Positions 1-5,228 of a stretch of DNA of 5,228 nt are shown here, in pieces. Numbering within the stretch: the stretch's first letter is position 1; every line of letters begins with the position of its first letter. Below the pieces are notes generated by a model. That model made no database searches. It was not told the DNA's origin and saw only the letters and a list, made by a program, of their open reading frames with translations. Origin of the DNA: Coriobacteriales bacterium. Lineage in GTDB: Bacteria; Actinomycetota; Coriobacteriia; Coriobacteriales; QAMH01. Location: positions 1-5,228 of the forward strand of contig JAKSUU010000089.1 of the NCBI GenBank assembly GCA_024408695.1, written 5' to 3'. The position numbers and the translations under genes were made by a program.

Positions 1-966
1 AATAAATCTTTTGTTGGGTATAAAGAATGCAAATATTCCAACAACCGCATAAATTGTTTTGCATGGGGAAAGCAAAAATGCAATTACTAAAATCCATACG
101 GTTAATGAAATGTTTATTTTGTCTTTTCCAAAATATGCTTTTAAGATTAAAGAAATAAGCAAAATTGAAAAAGCTATAATGGCTGAATCATAGGAATATG
201 AAGTTGCTAGGTGTAGGCTCATTGGCAAAAGAGCACAAACCATAAGTATTTTTTTTCCAACAGGAGCAATTTTTGCAGCAATGCAGATAAGTGTTGCATA
301 TCCGATGAAATTAGTAATCACCCCAAAGTAATATAGAATAGCAGGGCTTAAGTTAAAAAGTCTTGCTATAAATACGCCAAACATAGAAAATATCTTTAAT
401 TGAGGAAAATTGTCATTATAGAAAAAAGCATAATCCTCTCGACTTGGCATATCGACAATGTTTGTATTCCCGTTATAGTTTGAAAAACTCTCTAAGACGT
501 TTGCGTATTGATTTGAGCTTGCGACAATGGCATCCGATATTGAATTGCCAGTAATAAAGCTTTGCATAAATTGTGCGTCGCATTCGCGCATAGGGAGAGT
601 GCCATCTCCATTATGCAGACCAAATAGTAGATTTACTAGTGAATATGTTGCTTGGTAATGGTAAATGCCGTCGGGGGCGCTAAATGGAGGAAAAACAAAT
701 ATGTAAATTATGCCTGCAACAGCTATAACTGGAATAAATAATTTTACAATTGAGTATTTTTGAAAGAATTTTAAAATTAAAGCATAAGCATAAATAAGCA
801 GTAAAATTGCACAAAAAATTCCAGCCATAGTTAGAATAATTTTTTGGTTGCTTATTTGTAAACAGTTGTATCCATATGCGATAATTACTGCAAAAAGAAC
901 AAGTACTAATAAGCTATTAATTAGTACTTGTTTTCCATTGAAAAATTGATTAATTGCACGTGACAT
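1..966 (-). CDS. DUF2142 family multi-spanning membrane protein, partial (C-terminus beyond the left edge)
   Basis: An open frame of 322 codons starts at the ATG complementary to 964-966 and runs off the window without a stop. I translated it by hand. Hydrophobic segments lie near residues 14-33, 43-65, 73-92, 208-231, 240-256, 261-276 and 288-300, with a long polar, probably extracytoplasmic loop (about 93-185) after the third. DUF2142-like landmarks are PPFSAPDGIYHY (93-104), FPQLKIFSMFGVFIARLF (from 187), LLPMSLHLATSYSYD (246-260) and LLSPCKTIYAV (298-308). The family is membrane-embedded, resembles GT-C glycosyltransferases, often sits in surface polysaccharide clusters, and lacks a well-established reaction. 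It is the third gene of the minus-strand operon, 8 bases after the LicD stop. An in-frame stop just upstream (979-981) leaves ATG as the only ordinary start. Oddity: the residue after the PD pair is Gly, where I recall Glu as common. Family call firm; activity unknown. Confidence 0.85.
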   Translation of the reverse strand, partial: MSRAINQFFNGKQVLINSLLVLVLFAVIIAYGYNCLQISNQKIILTMAGIFCAILLLIYAYALILKFFQKYSIVKLFIPVIAVAGIIYIFVFPPFSAPDGIYHYQATYSLVNLLFGLHNGDGTLPMRECDAQFMQSFITGNSISDAIVASSNQYANVLESFSNYNGNTNIVDMPSREDYAFFYNDNFPQLKIFSMFGVFIARLFNLSPAILYYFGVITNFIGYATLICIAAKIAPVGKKILMVCALLPMSLHLATSYSYDSAIIAFSILLISLILKAYFGKDKINISLTVWILVIAFLLSPCKTIYAVVGIFAFFIPNKRFI

Positions 967-974
967 AAATTTAG

Positions 975-1865
975 TTATTTATCCTTTAGATTAAAACAGA
1001 TTTCTTTAATAAAATGCATACCACCCCGCCTTTTTTCTTTGGGCGGAGGCATCATATAGTTTTGACCATATAAACTTGAAAGATAATAATCATAATACTT
1101 AAAAATCTTTACTTTTCGACCCTCAAAATTTGCTGTTTTTAGTTCGTCAATAACACATGCTGGCATAATTTCTTTTTCTACGCCGTAAGTTCCAATATAA
1201 GCAACATAATATTGTGTGTTTTCTTTATCATATTTTTTTGACAACATATCGATGCGTTTAATAATCGTATTTAAATCAATTAAACTCAATGGAACTTTTG
1301 ACATTGTGTATGGAATTGCTAATAATTTGTTTCTATTTTGCGGAAAGCTATAGCCACACTTTGTGCAGTATAGGGCTTGTAGCAGTTTGTGTTCTTTTCC
1401 AATTTTTATAGTTTCATTTATATCATTTGATGCCTTGTCAAATGGAAAAATGTCGATGAATATACCGCGGTGTATATCTAAATGTTCATTGTAATATTCT
1501 TTAAGCGATGTGTTTGTATTAATTAGTCGAGAAAAAATCATGCCACATTGAGGTTCGGTAGTATAGTTTTGCAAAAAATAGTGTTTCTTAAATTCCTTTT
1601 TTGCAATTTTTGTTAGCTTCTCATAATCTGGTCTTGGCATTCCCACATCAATGTCATCATCCCAGGGTATAAAACCATTATGTCTAATTGTTCCTAAAAG
1701 CGAGCCACCAACCATAAAGTAAGTTAGATTATTTTTTTTGCATACTCGAATAAATTCGTCTAGAATTTTTAGCTCGATTTTTTTGATATGTTTTATTGTC
1801 CTTTTGTTAAAACTGCCAGTTTTTGAATCTGGTTTTATCCATATATTTTTTTTGCTTTTAGTCAC
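975..1865 (-). CDS. LicD family protein (phosphotransferase of the LicD/fukutin nucleotidyltransferase fold)
   Basis: 296 residues from the GTG at 1865. LicD proteins are cytoplasmic enzymes that transfer phospho-substituents, classically phosphocholine from CDP-choline onto teichoic acid or other surface glycans; related members use other NDP-activated donors. The core motif is intact: MVGGSLLGTIRHNGFIPWDD at 51-70 followed by DID (71-73), giving the GG pair and the acidic metal-binding cluster. GIFIDIFPFD (134-143) supplies the next conserved acidic strand, and YYLSSLYGQNYMMPPP (260-275) is the usual C-terminal signature. No signal peptide or membrane segment is visible. Start choice: an in-frame TTG at 1889 would add 8 residues and overlap the upstream gene, but it has no ribosome binding site, whereas the GTG has AGGA five bases upstream. 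The gene lies 7 bases after the glycosyltransferase and 8 before DUF2142. Family assignment is near certain; donor and acceptor are not readable from sequence. Confidence 0.93.
   Translation of the reverse strand: MTKSKKNIWIKPDSKTGSFNKRTIKHIKKIELKILDEFIRVCKKNNLTYFMVGGSLLGTIRHNGFIPWDDDIDVGMPRPDYEKLTKIAKKEFKKHYFLQNYTTEPQCGMIFSRLINTNTSLKEYYNEHLDIHRGIFIDIFPFDKASNDINETIKIGKEHKLLQALYCTKCGYSFPQNRNKLLAIPYTMSKVPLSLIDLNTIIKRIDMLSKKYDKENTQYYVAYIGTYGVEKEIMPACVIDELKTANFEGRKVKIFKYYDYYLSSLYGQNYMMPPPKEKRRGGMHFIKEICFNLKDK
981..987 (-). promoter_or_regulatory. Ribosome binding site for the DUF2142 gene
   Basis: Read on the minus strand this is AAAGGAT, lying inside the last codons of the LicD gene and 14 bases before the ATG at 966. 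The spacing is longer than usual, but no better purine run is closer. Its position suggests that ribosomes finishing LicD restart on this gene (inference). Confidence 0.5.
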
Positions 1866-1870
1866 TTTTT

Positions 1871-1877
1871 TCCTACC
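1871..1877 (-). promoter_or_regulatory. Ribosome binding site deciding the GTG start of the LicD gene
   Basis: The minus strand reads TGGTAGGAAAAAAGTG. The AGGA core (1874-1871) ends five bases before the GTG at 1865-1863, and it overlaps the TAG stop of the glycosyltransferase gene (1875-1873). Stop and ribosome binding site sharing bases is typical of termination-reinitiation coupling, and it argues against the TTG start at 1889. Confidence 0.7.
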
Positions 1878-2928
1878 ATTTAATATCAATATTTAATTTT
1901 TCTATCATTTGTCTATATGCAGTTAGTGTTGGTTTTAAAAGGTGTGCATTATAAAATATTCGAGCTAAATAAATTTTTTCTAAGGCGCTTTTATAGTGCA
2001 TAGCATTTTGCCGGTTGATGATTTTGTCGCTGTTCCAACTAGGAAAATTTTTATTTAAGAATTCTTTGTTTTCTTTTATTGCTTTGTTCAAATTTATTTT
2101 GGGGTTGTAAGAAATTCTATACATTAAAGAAATTCCTAAATGTAAAAAAGCGCTTGCATCAAATACATAGTTTAGGTCAGTATTTACTTGTTGACTTTGA
2201 TATATTTTTTTTGTTTCTTTCATTGCTGCATAGCACTCAGTGATATCTTTTTTACGCAAGGTGGAAACAGCAGAATTCGATCTAATCATGTAATTTACTA
2301 AGGCCTTGTTGCAAAAAGCAATTTTTTTAGTCTTGGGATATGTTAATAGATGCATAATGAGATCTTCTGCAAAACGCGGTTTATGTTTGATTTGAGGTAA
2401 CTTTTTAATAATGCTTGCTTTAAACAGTTTGTTCCAGGGCGCACCATTAAGTTCTAGCAGGCGCTCGGGCTGACTTAAAAGTTCAAAATTCGAACGTGCT
2501 TTTGTAAATTCTTCAGAAATAACTTTGTTTTTCTCTTCATTGATGCGTCTAAAACCGCATACTGTAATATCTGCATCGTTAACTAGTGCACAAGCATAAA
2601 GATCTTCAAACATTGTTGGTTCGGCGGTATCGTCGCTATCTAAAAACCCTATGTATTGACCGCGGGCAATTTTTAGCCCATCGCGTCTTCCCGCCCAGGT
2701 TCCTTCATTTATTTTGTTAATAATCACCAGTCGTTCGCGTTCACGTTTTTTGTATTCTTTCAAAATTTTTAGGCAGTTATCTGGGGATCCATCGTTTATT
2801 GCAATAACTTCAATGTCTTTAAGTGTTTGCGAAAATAAAGAATCTAAACATGCAGGTAAATACTTTTCTACCTTATAGCAAGGTACAATGATTGAAATGA
2901 TTGGTGAGTACTTATCTGCTTTGACCAT
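1873..2928 (-). CDS. Family 2 glycosyltransferase (GT-A fold), surface glycan synthesis
   Basis: 351 residues, the first gene of the minus-strand operon. GT2 enzymes use a nucleotide-sugar at the cytoplasmic face to extend a lipid-linked or surface saccharide. The N-terminal GT-A domain covers about residues 10-125: IISIIVPCYKVEKYLPACL (10-28), INDGSPD (45-51) for nucleotide binding, and FLDSDD (95-100) carrying the metal-binding DxD. APWNKLFK (163-170) and RFAEDL (185-190), with the acidic pair E188-D189, are the usual acceptor-side and catalytic-base motifs. The remaining ~150 residues are charged and without a clear membrane span, so the protein is probably cytoplasmic or peripheral. It starts at ATG with no convincing Shine-Dalgarno sequence just upstream, and I see no better start. 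The stop is TAG. Together with LicD and DUF2142 it forms a surface-polymer building and decoration set. The sugar specificity cannot be read from the sequence. Confidence 0.93.
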   Translation of the reverse strand: MVKADKYSPIISIIVPCYKVEKYLPACLDSLFSQTLKDIEVIAINDGSPDNCLKILKEYKKRERERLVIINKINEGTWAGRRDGLKIARGQYIGFLDSDDTAEPTMFEDLYACALVNDADITVCGFRRINEEKNKVISEEFTKARSNFELLSQPERLLELNGAPWNKLFKASIIKKLPQIKHKPRFAEDLIMHLLTYPKTKKIAFCNKALVNYMIRSNSAVSTLRKKDITECYAAMKETKKIYQSQQVNTDLNYVFDASAFLHLGISLMYRISYNPKINLNKAIKENKEFLNKNFPSWNSDKIINRQNAMHYKSALEKIYLARIFYNAHLLKPTLTAYRQMIEKLNIDIKW

Positions 2929-2931
2929 AGT

Positions 2932-2962
2932 TTTACTGCGTTTATGTTACTTATAATATAAT
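2932..2962 (+). promoter_or_regulatory. Possible promoter of folC-glmM
   Basis: Two overlapping TATAAT hexamers occur at 2952-2957 and 2957-2962. TTTACT (2932-2937) matches four of six -35 consensus bases, 19 bases ahead of the second hexamer, which is a little long. Transcription would start near 2969 and give a leader of about 35 bases before the folC ATG. The position is right, but the AT-rich background weakens the evidence. Confidence 0.4.
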
Positions 2963-2968
2963 TAAATT

Positions 2969-2974
2969 ATTATA
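2969..2974 (-). promoter_or_regulatory. Possible -10 element of the glycan operon promoter
   Basis: The minus strand reads TATAAT exactly here. Transcription would begin near 2962, giving a leader of about 34 bases before the ATG at 2928. I found no good -35 hexamer at 16-18 bases upstream and no extended TG element. Exact hexamers are also common by chance in DNA this AT-rich. Confidence 0.35.
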
Positions 2975-2993
2975 GCTTATTTTTGAAAGTATC

Positions 2994-2998
2994 GGAGA
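2994..2998 (+). promoter_or_regulatory. Ribosome binding site deciding the ATG start of folC
   Basis: GGAGA ends five bases before the ATG at 3004. It lies downstream of the alternative in-frame TTG at 2983, so it supports the ATG and not the TTG as the true start. Confidence 0.75.
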
Positions 2999-3003
2999 TT
3001 AAA

Positions 3004-4323
3004 ATGACATACGAACAAGCAATTGAGCGCTTAAATGTGGCAAAAAAATTTGCAATTAACCCTTCTTTAGATAATATTACTGCTATGTGTAGCGCTTCAG
3101 ATAATCCTCAAAATTCTTATGAATGCGTTCAAATTGCAGGTACTAATGGAAAATCTTCGACCGCTCGTTATCTTGCATCGCTTTTAAGGCTTCGTGATAT
3201 TAAAGTAGGTTTGTATACCAGCCCAGAACTTATTTTTTACGAAGAGCGAATTGAAATTAACGGGCAAGTAATTTCTCGCGATTTATTTGCTCAAGGCATA
3301 AAAAAAGCTCTTAACTGTTCAAAAGAATTAAAAATTGATGCTACGGAATTTGAACTTTTAACTTTTGCTGCACTTTGGATTTTTGCGCAAGAGCATTGTG
3401 ATGTTGTTGTGTTAGAGTGTGGATTAGGTGGCAGGTGGGATGCGACAAACATTGTTAATGCAAAAGCCTGTGTTTTTACCGGCATCGATTTTGATCATAC
3501 AAGCATTTTGGGAAATACCTTAGAAGAAATAGCCGCAGAAAAAGCAGCAATTATTGATAAAAATAGTGCTATATTTACCGTTAATCAACCAGTTTTAATT
3601 GATGCAATTAATGCACGTTGCCTAGAGGTTTCATGTATATACACGCCTGTAATTTTGAATGATGAATTTATTAAGGAATCTGGTGTTGATTGCTATTCTT
3701 CCGTATTTGACAAATTTCGCTTAGCAGCATATCAAAAGAATAATTTTCAATTAGCTTATACTGCTTGGCTTCAATTTTGCTATGAAGGGTACGGTGTTCA
3801 ATTGAACGCCGAGCTGTGTTTTTTGGCTAGAAAGCACATGGGAATGTATGGTAATGGAAAATTTGAAGTAAATATTCCTAAAATAATTCATAAAATGGTG
3901 CTACCAGGCAGGTTCGAAATTTTGCGCAAAAATCCCTATTTAATTATTGATGCTGCACATAATCCTCAAAGCGCAAAAGTTTTAGTTGAAGAATGTAAAA
4001 AGTTTTCAAAGCTAAATAATCGCAAAATCGATACATTGATTTTGGGCATTTTAAAAGATAAAGATTATATGAAAATTATTGCTGAGTTAGTGCCTATATT
4101 TTCAAGAATAATACCCGTAAATTCAAGCTCATCACGTGCAATTTCTGCACAAAATTTAGAAGATATTTTGATTTCTTATTGCAAATCGCAAAATTTAAAC
4201 ATAGAAATTTTACCAGCGTGTTCTATTGTTAAGGCAATTGATTATTGTAGGGGTTTTAATGCTATAGCAACAGGGTCTATTACGGTTGCAGGCATTGTAA
4301 AAAAAGAATATCTAAATCTTTAA
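3004..4323 (+). CDS. folC: Folylpolyglutamate synthase / dihydrofolate synthase
   Basis: 439 residues, a normal FolC length. This cytoplasmic Mur-ligase-superfamily enzyme adds L-glutamate with ATP to folates (polyglutamylation) and, in bifunctional bacterial forms, to dihydropteroate to make dihydrofolate. Visible motifs: P-loop GTNGKSS (46-52); YTSPEL (71-76); LECGLGGRWDATN (137-149), the FolC signature; DFDHTSILG (162-170); EEIAAEKAAI (174-183), whose K180 corresponds to the lysine carbamylated in Mur-type ligases; PGRFE (301-305); and DAAHNP (316-321) in the C-terminal glutamate-ligase domain. All key residues look intact. An in-frame TTG at 2983 would add seven residues, but GGAGA sits correctly before the ATG. 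It diverges from the glycan operon and is followed 44 bases later by glmM on the same strand. No other folate gene is in the window, so one versus two activities cannot be decided here. Confidence 0.96.
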   Translation: MTYEQAIERLNVAKKFAINPSLDNITAMCSASDNPQNSYECVQIAGTNGKSSTARYLASLLRLRDIKVGLYTSPELIFYEERIEINGQVISRDLFAQGIKKALNCSKELKIDATEFELLTFAALWIFAQEHCDVVVLECGLGGRWDATNIVNAKACVFTGIDFDHTSILGNTLEEIAAEKAAIIDKNSAIFTVNQPVLIDAINARCLEVSCIYTPVILNDEFIKESGVDCYSSVFDKFRLAAYQKNNFQLAYTAWLQFCYEGYGVQLNAELCFLARKHMGMYGNGKFEVNIPKIIHKMVLPGRFEILRKNPYLIIDAAHNPQSAKVLVEECKKFSKLNNRKIDTLILGILKDKDYMKIIAELVPIFSRIIPVNSSSSRAISAQNLEDILISYCKSQNLNIEILPACSIVKAIDYCRGFNAIATGSITVAGIVKKEYLNL

Positions 4324-4356
4324 TCTATTTAAATTAAAATAATAAAACTTATAAAT

Positions 4357-4363
4357 AAGGGGA
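4357..4363 (+). promoter_or_regulatory. Ribosome binding site of glmM
   Basis: AAGGGGA ends four bases before the ATG at 4368. It is among the clearest Shine-Dalgarno sequences in the window, consistent with strong translation of an essential gene. Confidence 0.75.
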
Positions 4364-4367
4364 TTTA

Positions 4368-5228
4368 ATGGCTAAATATTTTGGAACAGATGGTGTACGT
4401 GGAGAATACGGTGTCGATTTGACCGATGACATCGTTATAGCGCTTGGACGCGCGGCCGCCAAATGTTTTGGTACAAAAATTGTTATTGGGCGAGATACGA
4501 GAGGTTCGGGGCCTGCACTTCTTAAAGCCCTGTCTTATGGCATATCTCTTGAAGGCGGTCAAGCCTATGATGCAGGAATCATTCCCACACCTGCAATTTC
4601 AATCTTAACAGCAAACAATGATTTTGACTGTGGCATTGTGATTTCGGCTTCTCACAATCCTCCACAATTTAACGGGATAAAATTTTTTCATGGCTCTGGA
4701 AGAAAATTATATGAGGCAGAGGTTGATAAAGTTGAGGAGTTAGTAGATAAATTTTTAACACAAGACCTCAAAACAAATACCAAAATTTTTGCAAAAGATT
4801 TTTACGAGCTTGGGCATGGAAGTGCTCAAGATGCATATATAACATTTATTTGTGATGCTTTTTCCGATTTAGATTTAACAGGAATTAAAATTGCCGTTGA
4901 TTGCGCAAATGGTGCGTCCTATATAACTACTCCTGCAGTTTTGCTTAAGCTGGGTGCCGAGGTTTTTGCCATTAATCAAGATTGTGATCAAAATAATATT
5001 AATGTTGATTGTGGCTCGACTCACATTGAAGCACTTCAGTTGCATTTGCAACAAAGTGGTGCAGACATTGGTATTGCTCATGATGGTGACGCCGACAGAA
5101 TGATGGTTGCTCTTAAAAAAGGAAAGATTGTTGATGGAGATATGGCAATTTGTATGATTGCTAATTATTTAAAAAGTGCAGATAAATTGCCCAATAACAA
5201 GGTATGTGTCACTTATCTGTCTAATATG
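4368..5228 (+). CDS. glmM: Phosphoglucosamine mutase, partial (C-terminus beyond the right edge)
   Basis: 287 codons are present of a family usually near 445-450 residues; the frame is open to the last base. GlmM interconverts glucosamine-6-phosphate and glucosamine-1-phosphate in the cytoplasm, feeding UDP-GlcNAc synthesis for peptidoglycan and surface glycans. Diagnostic features: N-terminal KYFGTDGVRG (3-12); GRDTRGSG (41-48); ISASHNP (92-98), where S95 is the serine that is phosphorylated for catalysis; FNGIKFF (101-107); VDCANGAS (177-184); CGSTHIEALQ (215-224); and the Mg-binding loop DGDADR (239-244). The FGTDGVRG start and CGSTH motif favour GlmM over phosphomannomutase or phosphoglucomutase relatives. 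The sugar-specificity loop and phosphate-binding domain 4 lie outside the window. The 44 bases after folC hold no terminator-like hairpin, so co-transcription from the folC promoter is likely (inference). Confidence 0.95.
   Translation, partial: MAKYFGTDGVRGEYGVDLTDDIVIALGRAAAKCFGTKIVIGRDTRGSGPALLKALSYGISLEGGQAYDAGIIPTPAISILTANNDFDCGIVISASHNPPQFNGIKFFHGSGRKLYEAEVDKVEELVDKFLTQDLKTNTKIFAKDFYELGHGSAQDAYITFICDAFSDLDLTGIKIAVDCANGASYITTPAVLLKLGAEVFAINQDCDQNNINVDCGSTHIEALQLHLQQSGADIGIAHDGDADRMMVALKKGKIVDGDMAICMIANYLKSADKLPNNKVCVTYLSNM

Noticed and set aside
1352..1368. CTKCG (CxxC) in LicD residues 167-171, resembling half a zinc knuckle
   Set aside because: No second Cys or His pair lies at suitable spacing, so zinc binding is not supported.
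2983..3003. TTG start that would extend FolC by seven residues
   Set aside because: The GGAGA ribosome binding site lies inside this stretch and is correctly spaced for the ATG at 3004.
3291..3485. Minus-strand open frame of 64 codons inside folC
   Set aside because: It is antisense to the FolC signature region, has no recognisable domain, and is a by-product of the real frame.
4348..4359. Short palindrome CTTATAAATAAG between folC and glmM
   Set aside because: The arms are five AT-rich bases with a two-base centre and no T-run follows, so it is neither a terminator nor a convincing operator.
4452..4459. GCGGCCGC, a GC-rich 8-bp palindrome in AT-rich DNA
   Set aside because: It encodes part of an Arg-Ala-Ala-Ala run in the conserved GlmM helix, so it is best explained as coding sequence.
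4365..4562. Minus-strand open frame of 65 codons over the start of glmM
   Set aside because: It is antisense to the strongly conserved GlmM N-terminus and has low-complexity, non-protein-like content.
4875..5081. Minus-strand open frame of 68 codons inside glmM
   Set aside because: It is antisense to GlmM domain 2 and shows no family resemblance.

Overview
The window is AT-rich, compact bacterial DNA. Stops are TAA or TAG, Trp is TGG, there are no internal TGA codons, and the ribosome binding sites are purine-rich, so the standard bacterial code (table 11) applies. LicD-type and DUF2142 surface-glycan genes next to folC and glmM suggest a low-GC Gram-positive-like bacterium (Bacillota or a low-GC actinomycete relative). 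The sequence alone does not settle the phylum.

Layout. The left half (1-2928) is a minus-strand, head-to-tail cluster of three cell-surface glycan genes, read right to left: a family 2 glycosyltransferase (2928-1873), a LicD-family transferase (start re-assigned to a GTG at 1865, ending at 975) and a DUF2142 multi-spanning membrane protein (start 966, running off the left edge). Gaps between them are only 7-8 bases, and each downstream ribosome binding site lies at or inside the end of the gene before it, so they look like one translationally coupled operon. A 75-bp AT-rich divergent region (2929-3003) separates this cluster from a plus-strand housekeeping pair: folC (3004-4323, start re-assigned to an ATG) and glmM (4368 to the right edge, partial). 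No gene-free stretch exceeds 300 bases.

How the genes may work together. The glycosyltransferase would extend a lipid-linked or surface saccharide in the cytoplasm. The LicD protein would add a phospho-substituent such as phosphocholine, or a related phosphodiester-linked group. The DUF2142 protein, whose fold resembles GT-C enzymes, would act in or across the membrane. GlmM makes glucosamine-1-phosphate, the precursor of UDP-GlcNAc for peptidoglycan and surface glycans. FolC makes folate polyglutamates and has no direct link to the glycan genes. I see no RNA gene, CRISPR array, insertion sequence or phage feature. Nothing here is clearly a new system; the least understood part is the three-gene glycan operon with its DUF2142 member.
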